Positions 22,664 through 36,600 of a stretch of DNA of 64,000 nucleotides are shown here, piece by piece. Position 1 is the first letter of the stretch; each line of letters opens with the position of its first letter. The stretch is from Stereum hirsutum FP-91666 SS1 (lineage: Eukaryota > Basidiomycota > Agaricomycetes > Russulales > Stereaceae), in NCBI RefSeq assembly GCF_000264905.1, contig NW_006763135.1:1715179-1779178 (forward strand), in the 5' to 3' direction. The notes beneath the pieces were generated by a model. It was not told the origin of the DNA. It made no database searches and saw only the letters and a program-made list of their open reading frames with translations. The translations under genes were made by a program, and so were the position numbers.

Positions 22664-25600
22664 ATGGCCCCAGGACGCAGGCCATCTGCCTCCGTCGGCC
22701 ATACCACATCTTCCACACCCGCAGCATCCTCATCTGCTGCCGTCAGAACACACAGGAGTAACGACTCGCAACATCACGCTTTTACTGCCCAGGCCACCCC
22801 GTATTCTTCCTCCTCCACCTCAGGCCTCTCCCATCAACAAAAGGTCATCCAGGTTCTTGTAAATAGACTCAAGAACAAGGTACGCGTCCGAGTACAGCCT
22901 TGTCCTTGCTCTGATTTCTGAAGCGACCCGTTGTTTCCTCAAGCTTCCCTGCCATTCAGGTCTCGAACTGCCGCTGATTGAGAACGACAGCGCAATAGAA
23001 GAGACCATCAGCTGCCTCGTTGAACTCTCCCGAGATTCTCTCGATGTCATCGCTCTCGCTCTCACCGAGCTTCTGGATAAGCTGCCCAAGGTACGTCGCG
23101 TTCAGCACCCCTCCACTTTCGCTCTAGCCAACCGTCGCCACAGCAAGCGGATGTCAATGTTCCGCGCACGATCGACGTCCTCCAATCCCAACTCTTCGTC
23201 CTCAAAGTCCTCTCCGTCGCCATGGCCTCGCGCTGGCACCGTTACGCGGACGAAGCACGTCTCAATAATAAAGGCAAATCCACCGCTCCTTTCTCCGCCC
23301 CAGAATCACCCATCCCCTCTACCGCCGGTCGTGCCAACTCGAGCTCCAACTCCAAAACCGGATCAGGCCGCCAGGCGACGTCCTCCGACCACCTCGCCTC
23401 GCCATCAGGATGGACGGAACCCCCACCGTTAGACGACAATTGCGCAAAATATATTCTCAGTCTTATGATCGTTCTCCTCCGACAGACCTCTCCACCAGAA
23501 GGACGTCTGATGTCCTCTGCTAATCTTTCTTTCGAGGCGACGTTCCATGACTTTGAGAGTATTGAGCTGGACGAGGTGCCGGCGCAACCTTCAGAATTCT
23601 TCGATGTCGATTTACCACCAGCGAACGCGGACGGTACCCCAGCTGAGCTGGAGGCGAACACCAATGGGAAAACCCCTCGTGCTCAGAAACCCATCGGAAA
23701 TAACTCGTCCACTTCCGTGAACTCTGGCGGGTACAGCACGATGTCCATCCCCCAACTCAACGTCAAGTTCGAGAAGACCCACAAGATCCTTGCAAAGTCG
23801 TACTTCTCTCTCAACTCTCTCATCCTCAAGTTCGCGGGACGCATCGTCTACCACCTGTCTGCCTCCAACTGGCCCGTTGTCTTGCACAAGATCAAGTGGA
23901 AGATTGCTTTCTTGACGAATACGACGGAGGACAACCCGGACATTGTCGATTTGCATCTGATGAAGCATAGTGCACTCGACAAGACGCGACTCGTTCAGAT
24001 TCTACAAGGTACGACTTGGTATATCCACAACTTGCGACCTAACCCAACATATTACTCTTCCTCTACCTCATCCATCCAGAACTCGGCTCCCAGCTGATCA
24101 ACATGAAACGAGAAGCGAAAGTCGCCGTCGCCATACCTCTCAGAACGGCATGTTGGAACTGGATCGACCTTTTCCCAGTCGAGTTCAACGAAGCCCTTCG
24201 TTCTCTCAGACGTATGGACAGCGCACCGGAGCGTGTCTTTGATCTCCTTTGGGACCAGAGCGAGCCGACGACGGGGACTATCAACAACGCGAAAGCGGTG
24301 TGGCCGACTTTGGCTGTTCTCGGATGTATCTCGGCGGAAAGGATGCGGAACGAGTTTTCGAGTAATATCGTGGCTTCCGGACAGAGCAAGCACAACATAG
24401 CAAAGGTAGGTTGCTTTACGGTTCCCCGGTCTAGTTTTGTTTTCGCATTCTGACCTGTCTGTGGGCATTGTTTAGTTTATGTCTAGCTTGTTGAAGCATG
24501 GAGAGTCAAATTCGAAGCTGAAGGACGTGGCTATCGTGTGCTGCCTCGATGTCTGCAGAGGGGCGATACGTGTCCGTCCCGAGGGCGATCTTCCTATCAT
24601 TTCACTAGCGTACGATATTATGCATGACGTCAAGGCAAGTGTCTCTACTTCTACTGTCACTTTGCCGTGCCAACATACTGATTTAAACACAACTTGACAT
24701 GCGGTGCAACACAGAACATTGTGTTGAAGTACTATCAGAACAGACCGTTCTGGGAATCAACTGAAGAGATCGATGTGGCGCTGTTCGCAGATGCGCTTGT
24801 GGCTTTGTACCGATTCACACCGTTGGAGGATTCCATGGTGCTGCTCACGACGTGTTTAGAGCCCGAACGGTCTGATGCCGTTAAGCTTTGTGTGGTCAAG
24901 GCCCTGATCACTCTTACTACTGAAGTATGTGCTCCAAGCTCTTTTAGCTCCATATTTCAGTGTGCTGAACCATTTTTGCACCCTTCACCTCGTCAGGCCC
25001 GGGTGCTTCCATGGCAGAACCCCGTAGAACCATTGTACGCCCTAGCCCACCGTTTCCGAAACATCTTCAAAGTTCGTATCCTCATCCTCATCGTATTTTC
25101 ATCTCACTGAGCGCATGCGAATACATCTCTTTTCGAACAGTTCGGCGGCGTACGTCGTACCGAGATCGACGCCAACGGCACGCTCCGACGAACAGCCTAC
25201 CGTCCCAAAGCCAAACGCTTCACCGCCGAAACCGTCGCCGACCGCGAACTCCTCCTCATCGGGATCCTGCACCTCTGGAAAACCTCCGTCGCCTGGAGCT
25301 TCACGGACTTCACGATCGACGAAGTATCGGAATGGATGCCCATCGCCATGCGTGTCTGGGAGGAGCAGACGGACTCGAGCGTGCAGTACGCTATTTCGAT
25401 GGCGTTGTTCCATGTGGGCAATCAGGTCGGGACGATCAAGAAGAGCGATCCGCTTTTTGACCTTGGGGTGGCGTGGCAGACGGTGGGACAGGCGGCGGCG
25501 TTGAGGACGGTGGCGTTGCAGATGTTGCATACGAGGATGGATCAGGAGAAGCAGAGGATGTGGGCGGAGATTGGGCATGCGTTGATATTGTTGTATATCC

Positions 25601-28600
25601 GTGATCTTCCCGTGCGTTTTCCATTCCTCCTTTTTCCTGTTTCTTTTTTTCTGTGGCCCTCCTTACAGACCGCGAACCATCTTTCGTTCTGACCATGTTT
25701 TCCTTCTCTAGGAGGATACAGTCTTTTACCAGACTAAGATGGCGGAGTCGCGCGTTCCCGCTCTCGCTCTGATGGAGATAGCGAGCGCCGTCTGTCTCGC
25801 CTCCGCCGATTCTGCCGTCTCTCGTCTTTCGGCGCACAATTTACGGGTCATAGCCTTGGCCGAGAGGATGGTGAATGTTAAGGTGCACGAGGCTTGGAGC
25901 GAAGAGGATCGTGTCAAGCGGTTCACTGCCTACGAACAGATAGGAGATCCTAAAATCATTGTCACAGGTAAGCAGTCTCCTCGCTCCTCCGCAGTGAGAG
26001 TGTCAATGAATCAATGTCTTTTTGTTTCCGGGGTATAGGTCGTGTGGCGTGGCAGAAAAGGCTCAGAAAGCATGTCCGGACGATGATATCGCCGACGCCG
26101 TTCACCGTTGCCATCTGGGAGGAGTGTTACTACCGCTGGTGTGCTCTGACGGAGCTCGTCATTCGAGCACCGTTGGATCCTCTCACTGCCGACGGGGTAC
26201 AAGGAGGACACGTCCCGACTGGTGACAAGTCCTTGTCGCTCGAAGTACGTCTAGCATGATATATCACCACCAGTCAAGTCTAATGCTTTTTTTTTCTTCT
26301 CCTACAGGAACAACAGCATTCGTGGCAGAACCTGACGCTGATGCTCGCAGCCTGTGGGTCGGTGTGCTTAGAAGAGCAGCACGAGCCAGAATCGTTACAA
26401 GGAATCATCCCCGCCGAACTCTTACCCGACTCTATGCGTGTGCTCAGAGACCCGAGAGAACTGATCACCACTTTCGTAACCTACCTCATTGACTTATTGA
26501 TCTCGGATTCGATCATGGCCAGGGAGATCTCGAAGGAGGCGTTGGGGACGGAGCTGAGTCCGAAGCTTTATGGGAAGCTGTTCAGGCATCTGGACGAGTA
26601 AGTTGTCCACATATGACTACGTGCTTTTCTGGTTGCATTGTGACAGTGTCATCTTTAGGGTCATTCAGGATATCACCCAAGGCAGCAATTTGGACTGGTC
26701 GGAACATTTCGCGATTTTTCTGGATCAGGTGCGTTTTGGCGCTTTTGCAAGTCATTCCATTGGGTTGCCGTTTAACCTTCTTTTCATGCAGTTCATTGCG
26801 GTCTTGAAGCTTTTGGTCGAGAACACTCAGGCGAGCGACGACCTTTTGGCCGTGGATATGACACCGACTTTGAATGCCCTCGCGGGCTTCATCACCCGGT
26901 TTGGCGATCCGGCGTCTTGGCGTGTAAGGCTCAAGTTCTGCCAGCTTTGCGATAGCGTGTATTCGAGAACGGATATGTTGGCACTGAGGAAGGAATCGAC
27001 CACTCGCCAGCAGGTCCTCGATGTCGTCATGGACTGGATCCAAGACCCGCAAGCTGTGAGTATCTTCATTTACAATCCACGGAGTATGTTCACTAAGAGA
27101 TCCTCTCGGCTGTGGACAAACGAAGACCGGCGACCCGGAGTTGGCAAGATTGCAGCATGAGGTGAACATCGCGAGTCTGAAGGCCGCGGTGCATTTCATG
27201 GATCGGCTGCAGTTGAGGCCGATGGATGGGTCTGGGAGTGATGAGTCGGGCCACGTCGTGTCGAGGTTGTTCATTCGGTATTCGAATCTCATCCTACGCC
27301 TGTTGGACTTTGCTCGTACCGATGCTGTGCGTTCCCTTTAGTTTACTCTGTTGTCGTTCGTTACTGATCCTTTCTCAATATATTAGCCTCAGGACGACGG
27401 TCTGTCCGAAGTGTCGTCCTTTTCGCATGTAAGTTCCTCTTCCTTCTTGGAGGGTTATTTAATACTGACAGCTCCTGATAGCGGACTCGTCTCTGGCAAC
27501 GCGACGTCGAGTTACGGGACTTGGTCATCGAGGGTCTCGCTCGGCTCATCAGCGCGAACACCGAGAGTGGCGTCAAGCACAGTCTGCCGTTGGCGTACGA
27601 CGGCGATACTTCGAAGAGGATCATCTTTGCGCACGTTTTTGCTCGGGTTATGGGACAGGGCGCTACCTTCGAGTCGGCGGAGAGCTCGGCTATTCTTGGG
27701 AGTCGGAGTCGGCTGTGCGAGGTATGTTTTGGAGTTTGTGCTTGTGGCTGTTGTGGATATATGCTGAGATTGCTTCATTTTGCTGTAGCTGGTGAAAGGT
27801 CCTGACGTATGTGTTGAAGCTTAGTTTATGTTTGGTCGTCCTTTGGTGGCTGATTCGTGTCTCGTAGATGGTCCTCGTTCTGGCAATCTGCGAAACTTGT
27901 CCTCCTGGAGAAATTGACCAGGTTATCCCTGTGCTGCTTAACATCTTCGACACTCGAACCTCCCTCATGAACTTGATGAAGGTCTTGGTCGACCGTGAAA
28001 TCGCTCGTACAGGTACGTGTCTCGCCTACTTGCATTGACAGGTTTTTTTTTGATCTCAAATGCGTGCTTTTTATTATAGAGAACGAAGCTGAGCTCTTCC
28101 GTGGCAACTCGAGTTGCACTCGTCTGCTTTCTGCCTTTGCGCGCATACATGGTTACACATACCTCCGCAGCCTCCTCATTCCACTGATCAAGACTATGAC
28201 CACTTTGCCGCCTGGGCGCGGTTACGAGCTCGATCCGTCGAAGGCTGGTGACCAGGATGTGAAACAGAACCAGAAGAACGTCGAGTTGGTCGCGTCGTCG
28301 TTCCTGGAGATCATCTCTGCGTCGGTGCCGGCTCTTCCTTCGTGAGTACACCCTTCTTTTGCGTCGACTGTTGCGTGTTTTCTGATGTACAATTTGGACA
28401 GGATGTTCCGCGAGCTTTGTGCGCATATAGGGAAAGCAGTGTAAGTGGCTCACGGTTGGATTCATCACCATTTTTTCTCTGAACATGGTGATTAGGAACC
28501 AAGTGTGGCCCGAAGCGAAGTTCGCTGCGTTGGGAGCATTCATCTTCTTACGGTGCGTTCAGTCGATCGCGACGAAACTAATCTTTGTGCTGATGTCATG

Positions 28601-31600
28601 CCCCAGGTTCATCTCACCTGCTGTGGTCGCGCCTGACATTGTCGATGTGGAGATACCGAAGGACGACGGTGGCATCATCCGTCGTGGGCTCATGGTCATT
28701 GCGAAGATCATCCAGAACCTTGCGAACAACATCTTCTTCGGCAAGGAGGCCTACATGGTTGCGTTGAATGACTTCCTCGGAAACAACATCATCAATGTGA
28801 CTAGGTTCCTTAGCGAGCTCAATGCAAGTATCTATTTCCTACATATTGACGCTATCTTGTCGCTGAACGTGAATGAAATTTACCAGAAGTACAATCCTTT
28901 GCCAGGTGAGGAAGAGCCAGAGGAGTGGACTGGCCTCTCCTACGACGACACCGATACTATCGTCCTCCACCGGTTCTTCGAGAAACACGCGGACAAGGTT
29001 GGCAAGGAATTGCTCAGTCTCTCGAAGCCTTCGGCGGAAGGAGATTCGTCTGCGATCAAGGGACAGCAGGCGTGGGCATCTCTTTGCTCGGCGCTGGTCG
29101 ACCTTGGCGCACCCATCGAGATTCCGCGACTTTCGATACTCTCTAGCTCGCAACATCGAGATTACCTTGAGCTTCTCAACAGGAACGACCGTCATAGTGT
29201 ATCTTCTGTGCGAGAGATCTTCGTGGAGACTTTCACTGACAAGGTGAGATTCCTTATGTCGACCTGTCCCATTTCTGTGATGCTCAACGGTATGTTCAGG
29301 ATGAGCCCGCCGTCTTCGTTCTGTTTGCATCGAAACTTGACGTGGAGACCGTGGACATCGAATTGCTACTGTATCACATCTTCAAGGTAGGCAATCGTGA
29401 CCTGTTCACACCTCGACACGTACTCACACCTCTTTCACTGCAGACTTTGACAGCACCAGCGTACGAGAATCGGATGTTCGACATCATCATCGACTGGACT
29501 TCGTTCTCGTCGTCCTCGCAAGTACCCTTCCAGTGGCTGAAGTATTGCGTGGAGATGTTCCCAGCGGATGTTCGCTCACGTTTCCTTACGACGTATTTCC
29601 TCAATCCCAATGCGGCGGCGCATAAGTATTTGCGGAGGTTGTACAATATCACAGCCGGTACAGTGATTTTCCTCGCTATATTTTTTTTTTCGCTCTGCTT
29701 ACATATAACCAGGTTTGAGCCTCTGTAGTGAAGTGCGAGCATGTTCGTCGACGGACGAGCTGCAGCATTATGTCCCTGCGACGTGTGTTGCACCGCTTGT
29801 CTACGCAAGTGAGTACCTGCATCATATATGCAATCCGTTTTTGAGTAGTAATTAACAGCAGAATATTTCAGCGAGCCTCGAGCAAGAATCCAATGAAGAG
29901 ATCCCGCAGATCACGATGCGCCACTCGCATCATATACGGATCCCTGTGACGATGCACGTCGGGAATAGTCACATTCGTATCACCTCGGTAGGTCATGAAT
30001 GAGCTTTCGTCCAAATGGATCCGCTGACCTTTCTGCGCAGGACAAAACTCAGCCCATCTCGCAGACGCTGGCATGCAAGACGGTCGAGATCATCCCTCTC
30101 TCGGAAGTCAGCGACGTTTACAACGTCTCCACAGGCCACGATCCATCGGAGTTTATCATTCGGAAGGCGAGAAATGCTGTTACCATGTACTTCTCCTCAC
30201 CGGTGCGAGACCACATCGTCAAGGTGAGTTGTTCTGTGTAGGAATTGCATGACAGTGCTGACTGTTTCTTACAGTCGATCCGCGCTGCAAAGAGCCGCAT
30301 GAGGCCTATGCCCTTCCCGGGAACCGAGCGATTCTCAAGGCTATCTAACGTCAGCGCGACTCTGCTCCACATTGCCTTCCTGAATATGGGTGTCGACGAG
30401 GACGAACTGAGAGGAGCTTCCTACGAGCTCCTTTCGGCCGTGGTCGAATCTTTCAACCTCGACCACAACCCGGTGTTGACTCTCAAAGGCGAGTCATATC
30501 ATTGACCTCCCTTCGCTGTCTTCTGACAGTCCTTGTAGGTATCTGGGCTACAGGATCGACACTCCCCGTCCTTTCCCAGATGAGCGAGCGCATCTCCAAT
30601 TTGGTCCCATATTTGACCCTCGATTTCATCACCGAAATCGTACGAGTCATGGAGAAGGCCGGACCCGCTCAGCGATTACACTGTCTGACGTACATGTGTC
30701 CCTGGCTCAAGAACTTATCCAACTTTGTCGACCCTACCCATCCGAACTATGATCACGCCAGCACGAAGCTTCGTGACTGTATACGCCTGCTCATCGAGGC
30801 GACGCTAAACGACGTTCAGGTGAGAAAAGTATGCAACCGTCTTTCGTCCTCAAGCTGATCAGCATGCACGAGTTCAGGGTCTGGCGGTGTCTCAGAAACT
30901 CATCTGGACGGAGATCGCAAAGGGTGACGCACAGTTGATATCCCTCGCTCTGGACGAGTTGATGCGAGCTGCGATCGATGGAGGTATCGGATCTTCGCGT
31001 TGTGAGAGCATCGCTCTCATTATGATGCCGCTCTCGTCGATCAATGTACGCGGTCAGATCCTGTCGAAGATGCGCAAGGTATGCATTGTTTCCAATTTTG
31101 CCCCGTCGGCTCCTGACTGCTTTGTGTAGGCGTTGGGCAAGACCTCCGTGAAGCCCACCAAGAACCTCGCCGACAACGCACATTGGAACGAAATCGCGTC
31201 ACTGGCTCGGCTTGCACTGGTCGCGAGTCAGCAAGTCAAGCAGCCAGTCCTCAGCAACCTCTACGTCCCGGAAGTCATTCATATGGTCACCCTCATTGCG
31301 GCCACAGGGGACTCCTTGATTCGATGCACCGTCTGGGGCCTCGTCGTCGATCTCGTCAACTCCCAGTGGATCACGCGCCCAACGGATCCTGCAAGCCCAG
31401 AAATCCGTCTCTTGTTCGAAGAGTGTAGTGACCCGAAGACCCTCAAGCTTTTCGGTCTCCATCGCGCGTCCCGAACGAGCGAGCTCATTGCTCATGATCC
31501 GAAAAGTGATAAGGACCTATTGGACAACCAGGACGGCCTTACTCGTTTCCTACTTAGGATCATGGAATGCTGTGCGCAACCCAAAGGTAAGAACTGCAAC

Positions 31601-32991
31601 ATTGGAGATATGTACTCGAAGGAGGCTGACATGTGTTTGCGTAGGTTTGCTGAACGTGTGGCGCGCTCGTTGGATGAGTCTGGTTACTTCGACTGCCTTC
31701 CAAGTCTCTCCTGCCATACAATCTCGGGCATTTGTCGTTTTGGGCACGTTAGCGACGACGGAGGTGGACGATGACTTCTTCTACCAGATGCTCGTCGCGT
31801 TCAAGACCGCTTTGCAACAGTCCAGTGGTGAAGCAGACACTGCGTCGGTCGTCAGCATGTTACGATGCCTGCGCAACGTTGTCCCCGGACTGGTACCCGA
31901 TTCTCGATATTTGGCCCAAGTATTCTGGCTGGCCGTCGCGCTCCTTCAATCCAGTTACATGGCGTTCTTCAACGAGGCCGCGCTTCTCCTCCGCGAGACG
32001 TTGGAGTCCTTGTACAAGCAGGGACTGTTACTCCGAGGAGTTTCTGTGACACTTCTCGACCACCGATCGCCTCTTGAAGAAGTGGCTTGCCAGCTGGATC
32101 AACTTTTAGGGGTTTCATTCGATTCCAGTTTCTCCTTCTCCCTCGCCGCGATCATTTTCAAGGGCCTTCGCCACCCTCCTCTACGGGATGCTGCCATCGA
32201 AGCTCTGAGGACGCTGCTCCGGGTCAGCGCACGAGCAGTACCGGAGTTTGAGGTTCAGAACGAAGGGGTGGGTTCAGCGATCGTCCCGGATGCTCTGGGA
32301 TACTTCCTTGCTCTTTTGCCAGTATCCACGACCACGAGCAGTTTCCGCGAACTGCTGTCGGACGCGAATGCAGACGCGTATTGGCAAATCGAGGATGGTG
32401 TCACGCAACCGGACGATTCACGGGTTCCTCGTGTTCCGTTTGAGCTTCTCGGGATCACAGACCAGAACACGGCCGTTCTTTCCATCACTTTCATCGGCAC
32501 CATGCTCGCAAATGCTCAAGGAGACGATGCGGAGACGGAGATCATCATGTCCTTGCTAGCGGATCTTGCTCTCAATTATCCTGAAATCGTGTCTCTGATG
32601 TGAGTTTTCTTTGCTTTATCATAATACACATGGAGGCTCAGACGAACTCTCTTTCTTTACACCCAGATATGAAGGGCTCCAGGACAAGATTCAAGACACT
32701 TTCGCCAACTCGTCCAAGCCAGCCATCCTTAGTGCGACTTCGAGCGTCTTCCACATGGTCATGCTTGATCCTACTCAAAGTAACCTCCGCGGCTCGGTTT
32801 CGACGCTGAGTACGGTCGATGAGACGGGTAACGGTAATCCAAGTCATAGTCGACACCTGATGTTGGCATTGGAGGAGCTGGGAATGGCTGGGCTGGCGAA
32901 CAACTTCTCTTTCTTACCTTCTAATCGACCTCAAGCCACACGGAAAATCATCGACTGGATCTCTGAACTGGTTCTGCGCATCATAGAGTAG
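22664..32991 (+). CDS. IRA1: neurofibromin/Ira-type Ras GTPase-activating protein
   Basis: The gene spans 10.3 kb with about 33 introns and encodes roughly 2,650-2,700 residues, near human NF1 (2.8k) and yeast Ira2 (3.1k). The RasGAP domain lies at about 27.8-28.9 kb: ELVKGPDMVLVLAICETCP, the arginine-finger loop ELFRGNSS, and the FLRFISPAVVAP signature split by an intron at 28553, followed by GLMVIAKIIQNLANNIFFGK. Downstream come a Sec14-like segment (VFVLFASKLDVETVDIELLL) and PH-like strands (30.0-30.2 kb), the bipartite module known from NF1, then helical-repeat C-terminal sequence to the stop at 32991. Ira proteins switch off Ras and so lower cAMP/PKA signalling; that role is inferred by homology. 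The start MAPGRRPSASVGHTTSS is the first ATG giving a continuous model. Two introns (24635-24714 and 30489-30538) appear to use GC-AG borders, and exon 27789-27806 is only 18 nt. Confidence 0.9.
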
Positions 32992-33602
32992 TCACCCCCC
33001 TTTCACGCTCACTTCTCATCGTCGTTTGTCTTCACGGATCTGGAATCATTCTTTGTTTTTATATATTTGCGGCTCTCTCTATTCCCTTGTGTCTCGATAT
33101 TTGCTCATTCCCTCTTGACTTTTCGCCGAGGTTCTATTGCATATTTATAGGCTTCTGCTTTCGTTCTGTCTCTGTCCGTTGACCCTACTTTTCGTTAATT
33201 GAGGTGCTGTGTGTACATTAGACGTCCTTCATGTATCTACGATATCCTACTACCGTCGCTTTCAGCCTCCTTTTATTTTCTGCTCGTCCTGCGGGGCTGA
33301 TCAACTCCCTGTCCTAATGTCGTGATCTGTGTTTCGTTTCGTTAGCCGGTTCGCTTCTGGCCTTCTTCGCGTCTGAGCTTACACCTGGGTCCTGCTCGCA
33401 CCAAGCAGTTGAATGAATGAGGCATGCTCGGCCACGTGCTAGCGGAGGCTACTTCGGAGCGGACTTGAATGAAGGAGAGCTGAGCTCGCCACTAGTATAT
33501 GTTCTCCACCACATCCACAACAATACTCAGCCCTAAGACCCTTCTTGAAAGCAACTGCTATATACTCATTGATATCCATCGTCGGCTGTTCTCACATTAT
33601 AT
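32992..33602. other. intergenic region
   Basis: The 3' flank of the RasGAP gene is T-rich and contains no gene. The right part must be the promoter of the coiled-coil gene at 33603. Confidence 0.4.
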
Positions 33603-36600
33603 ATGCATGAGCAACAAACATCGACGGACACCCTAACCCGGTCTCGCTCCACCAGTCCAGATTCGCCCTTAGCTAGCAGCTTATTCGACGCAACGGCAAA
33701 TATCGATGACTTGACAAACTCCTTAGCCAACTTCTCTCGTGTAGATACACCTGAACCCGCCGCGGCCTTGACGTGTTGCTGTGGAAAGGAAGACTGCGAA
33801 CACTTGAAGGCATGGCAGGCTTTCAAGGCTAAGCTCGAGAGTCGCTTGATCCTGAGTGCAGGTGCGTTCATTACGATATAACCCCGTCTACAATTCACCA
33901 CAACTATCCCTGTGCTTTCAGAAGTAGGCCAGGCGCTATTACAGCGGCATGAGGCGTATGTTCGCAGAGTCCAGGTGCGTTCCACCATGAGTTTGCGATG
34001 ACATTGGGGCTAAGGAGAGTAGCAGAGTTACAAACGCGAGCATCACCAAAACAAGTCTGGCGCCGCTGCCATCGAGAGCTTGCCGAGTGAACGAGTTCCA
34101 TCCACCAAGGAAGAGCTGGAGATCCACGTTGCTGAACTTGTGAAAGAGAACGCTGTTCTTGAGAAGGTGTGCTTGTCCAGTAGATTTCTCCTTCTGGGCT
34201 GTTCGATACTAATTTGAGCATGAAGCGCTTCAATCAAGCGCTCCTGAATAGTGAGGTTGCCGAATCCTCTAACAAGACCTTAACACTTGAGCTTCAAGAA
34301 GTTCGAGACGCTGTTAGTCGGTTATCGACCGAGCATGCACGTTCTGTCGGATGGGAGACGCGGATGCGAAATCTCAGGCAAGAAAGGGACGATCTTCAGC
34401 AGGAACGTGACAACGAGGCTCAAAAGGCGAGGATAACAGAAGCTCGTTTGTCGGCTTTGAACGACAAGTGCGGTCAGTACCATTAGTGTCTTCGAATGAA
34501 CAAACACGCTTATTGAGGCTGATAACTGGGAATCAAGCTCTTCTGCGGACACAGGTATCGAACCTGCAGGAGGAACTGGATCAGCAACAGCAGCATCGTA
34601 CAGAGCTTTCTGAGGAGATACTGCAGGATGCACGGGGACGCTTGCAAGAGCTCAGTCTCTCGGTACGTTCACCCTTGGCATTTATACCTTTCATCGACAA
34701 ACCTCCCCCTCAGCGGCACGGCCGGACTACATTAGATGATCATGACGAGGTCACCAAGATCATGGAGACGCTCGTCGCAGACAATGAGAGTCTGATGAAG
34801 AGTAACGCGGAGCTACAGCGTATGCTCGGCGAGTCTCGAGAGACTGTCAACAGTCTGCAGGAGGAGGCGGAGGAATACCGGGCATCTTTACGAACATCCA
34901 TCGTACGAGGTCAGGCTTTGGCTTATGCTCGGTCAATACCTTCCTAACGGTCGTCACCACAGACGAAGCGTCTTTTGTGAGACACCGACGTACTCAAAGT
35001 AATCAGTCGATGTTCAGTACAATGCAGATGTCGTCTTCCTCTGCACAATCATCTCCGCATGGTACAGCATCTGGACCTGCATCTCCTGTAACGTTTGCAT
35101 ACCCACTCCATGGAAGACACCATTCGGTATCCGGGAGACGGCCGGCGAGCATCGAACCTCCGGGCCGTCGTCGTTATGTGTGTATCTGTACTGTCCAGTA
35201 ACTATCATTACTGATCTTTCCTCAGCAGGAGCCTCTCACTCCTGAGACAACTCACCATCCGCTATTCCTCTCGCCTGATCACTCCATTTTACCGTCGAAA
35301 GCGGGCAGTCGCTCGCAGCCCGTATCACCCCACCTCAACCCAAACGATCTAGCGGACGACGACAAGAACTCAAGAAAACCTCGAATACAGAAACCCCTTC
35401 TCTTATTGACTCGGTCAAGAGGGGTTCAAACAGATCAATGGGCGGGCCTTCTTTCACCCCTTCCACCCCTTCCTTCCACTTTCGATCAAGCATCCTCGTC
35501 GGCGTCACCTCACGATGGTCAATCAGAATCATCTTCCCTGGCGGAAAACCCCTCCACTCTCAGCATTCTCCTAGAACGCATATCTGTGCTATTCAACCGT
35601 CTATCCCAAGCTGACGCGCTCACTCTCACGAACCGATTGAAACGGCAACACCTAGTTGGCGCAGATGTTAGCCATCTGTCACGTACCACCGTTGACGCCA
35701 TCATCGCGGACGTGACCAACCTACGTACACATTTCCGGTCGTTCCTGGAGGACGAGAGGATTGTCACCACTTGCACGCGAAAGGATCTTCGGTCGCTCTT
35801 CAAGATCCTGCGGGAGGTGTTTCAGGAGATGGGCTCGATGAGAGTCACATTGAATGACGTCGTCCTTGATCCTTCTCTCGCTCCCAAGATTAGGGAGATC
35901 GCTTTGAACCCGTCGATGGCGGATACGACACCCCGTGTCGAGCGGGAAAACAATGCTAACTCGAATGCCGCAGGGTGGATGGCTCCTCTCACAAAGCTTT
36001 TTGGTGCTCCGGCAGCGCCGAAAGACAAGGGACCTTCCCCACTTATGCGATCTAACAGTCGTGGACAAGCACCATCACGATCCGCCAGACTCGTCCCAAA
36101 GATTGCTCCTGCAGCGTCAGCGTCCACGACCACCGTCAACGTAGAGTTTTCAGGGACTGGGCTCGGTCGTGCCGTAACAAGCACTTCCACACCCTCCGCA
36201 GCTACACTCACTACTCCAAGTATTGTTGCCCCTCGTCCTCAACCTGCTTTGCCTGGTCGAAAAGCCTCTCAGAATGTCATGGGCATCTTCCGTGGCGCTC
36301 CAACTCCTTCGGATTCCTCCACGGACCCCTGGGTCGTCATTCCTAACCGGAGAGCGAAAACACCAAGTGGACGACCTTCAAGATTGCCTAATGCGGCAGC
36401 TGGAACTAGGCCTACTGATGCGGCCGCCACGAGTCCAGTAAGGAGTAACATGGCGAGGATGTCGAGAAACGTCGAGGCGATGCTTGACCGCAAGGAAAAC
36501 ACCGGGTTCAACGCTACGTTACAACGGACGTTGCGCCCACGCGGCTTGTCAGACTCGTCGATACACACGACATACATGGCCCACGATAGTCCTACCGCAG

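Noticed and set aside
26582..27292. 236-residue open frame on the - strand
   Set aside because: It lies antisense to well-supported RasGAP exons and crosses their introns; no domain is visible.
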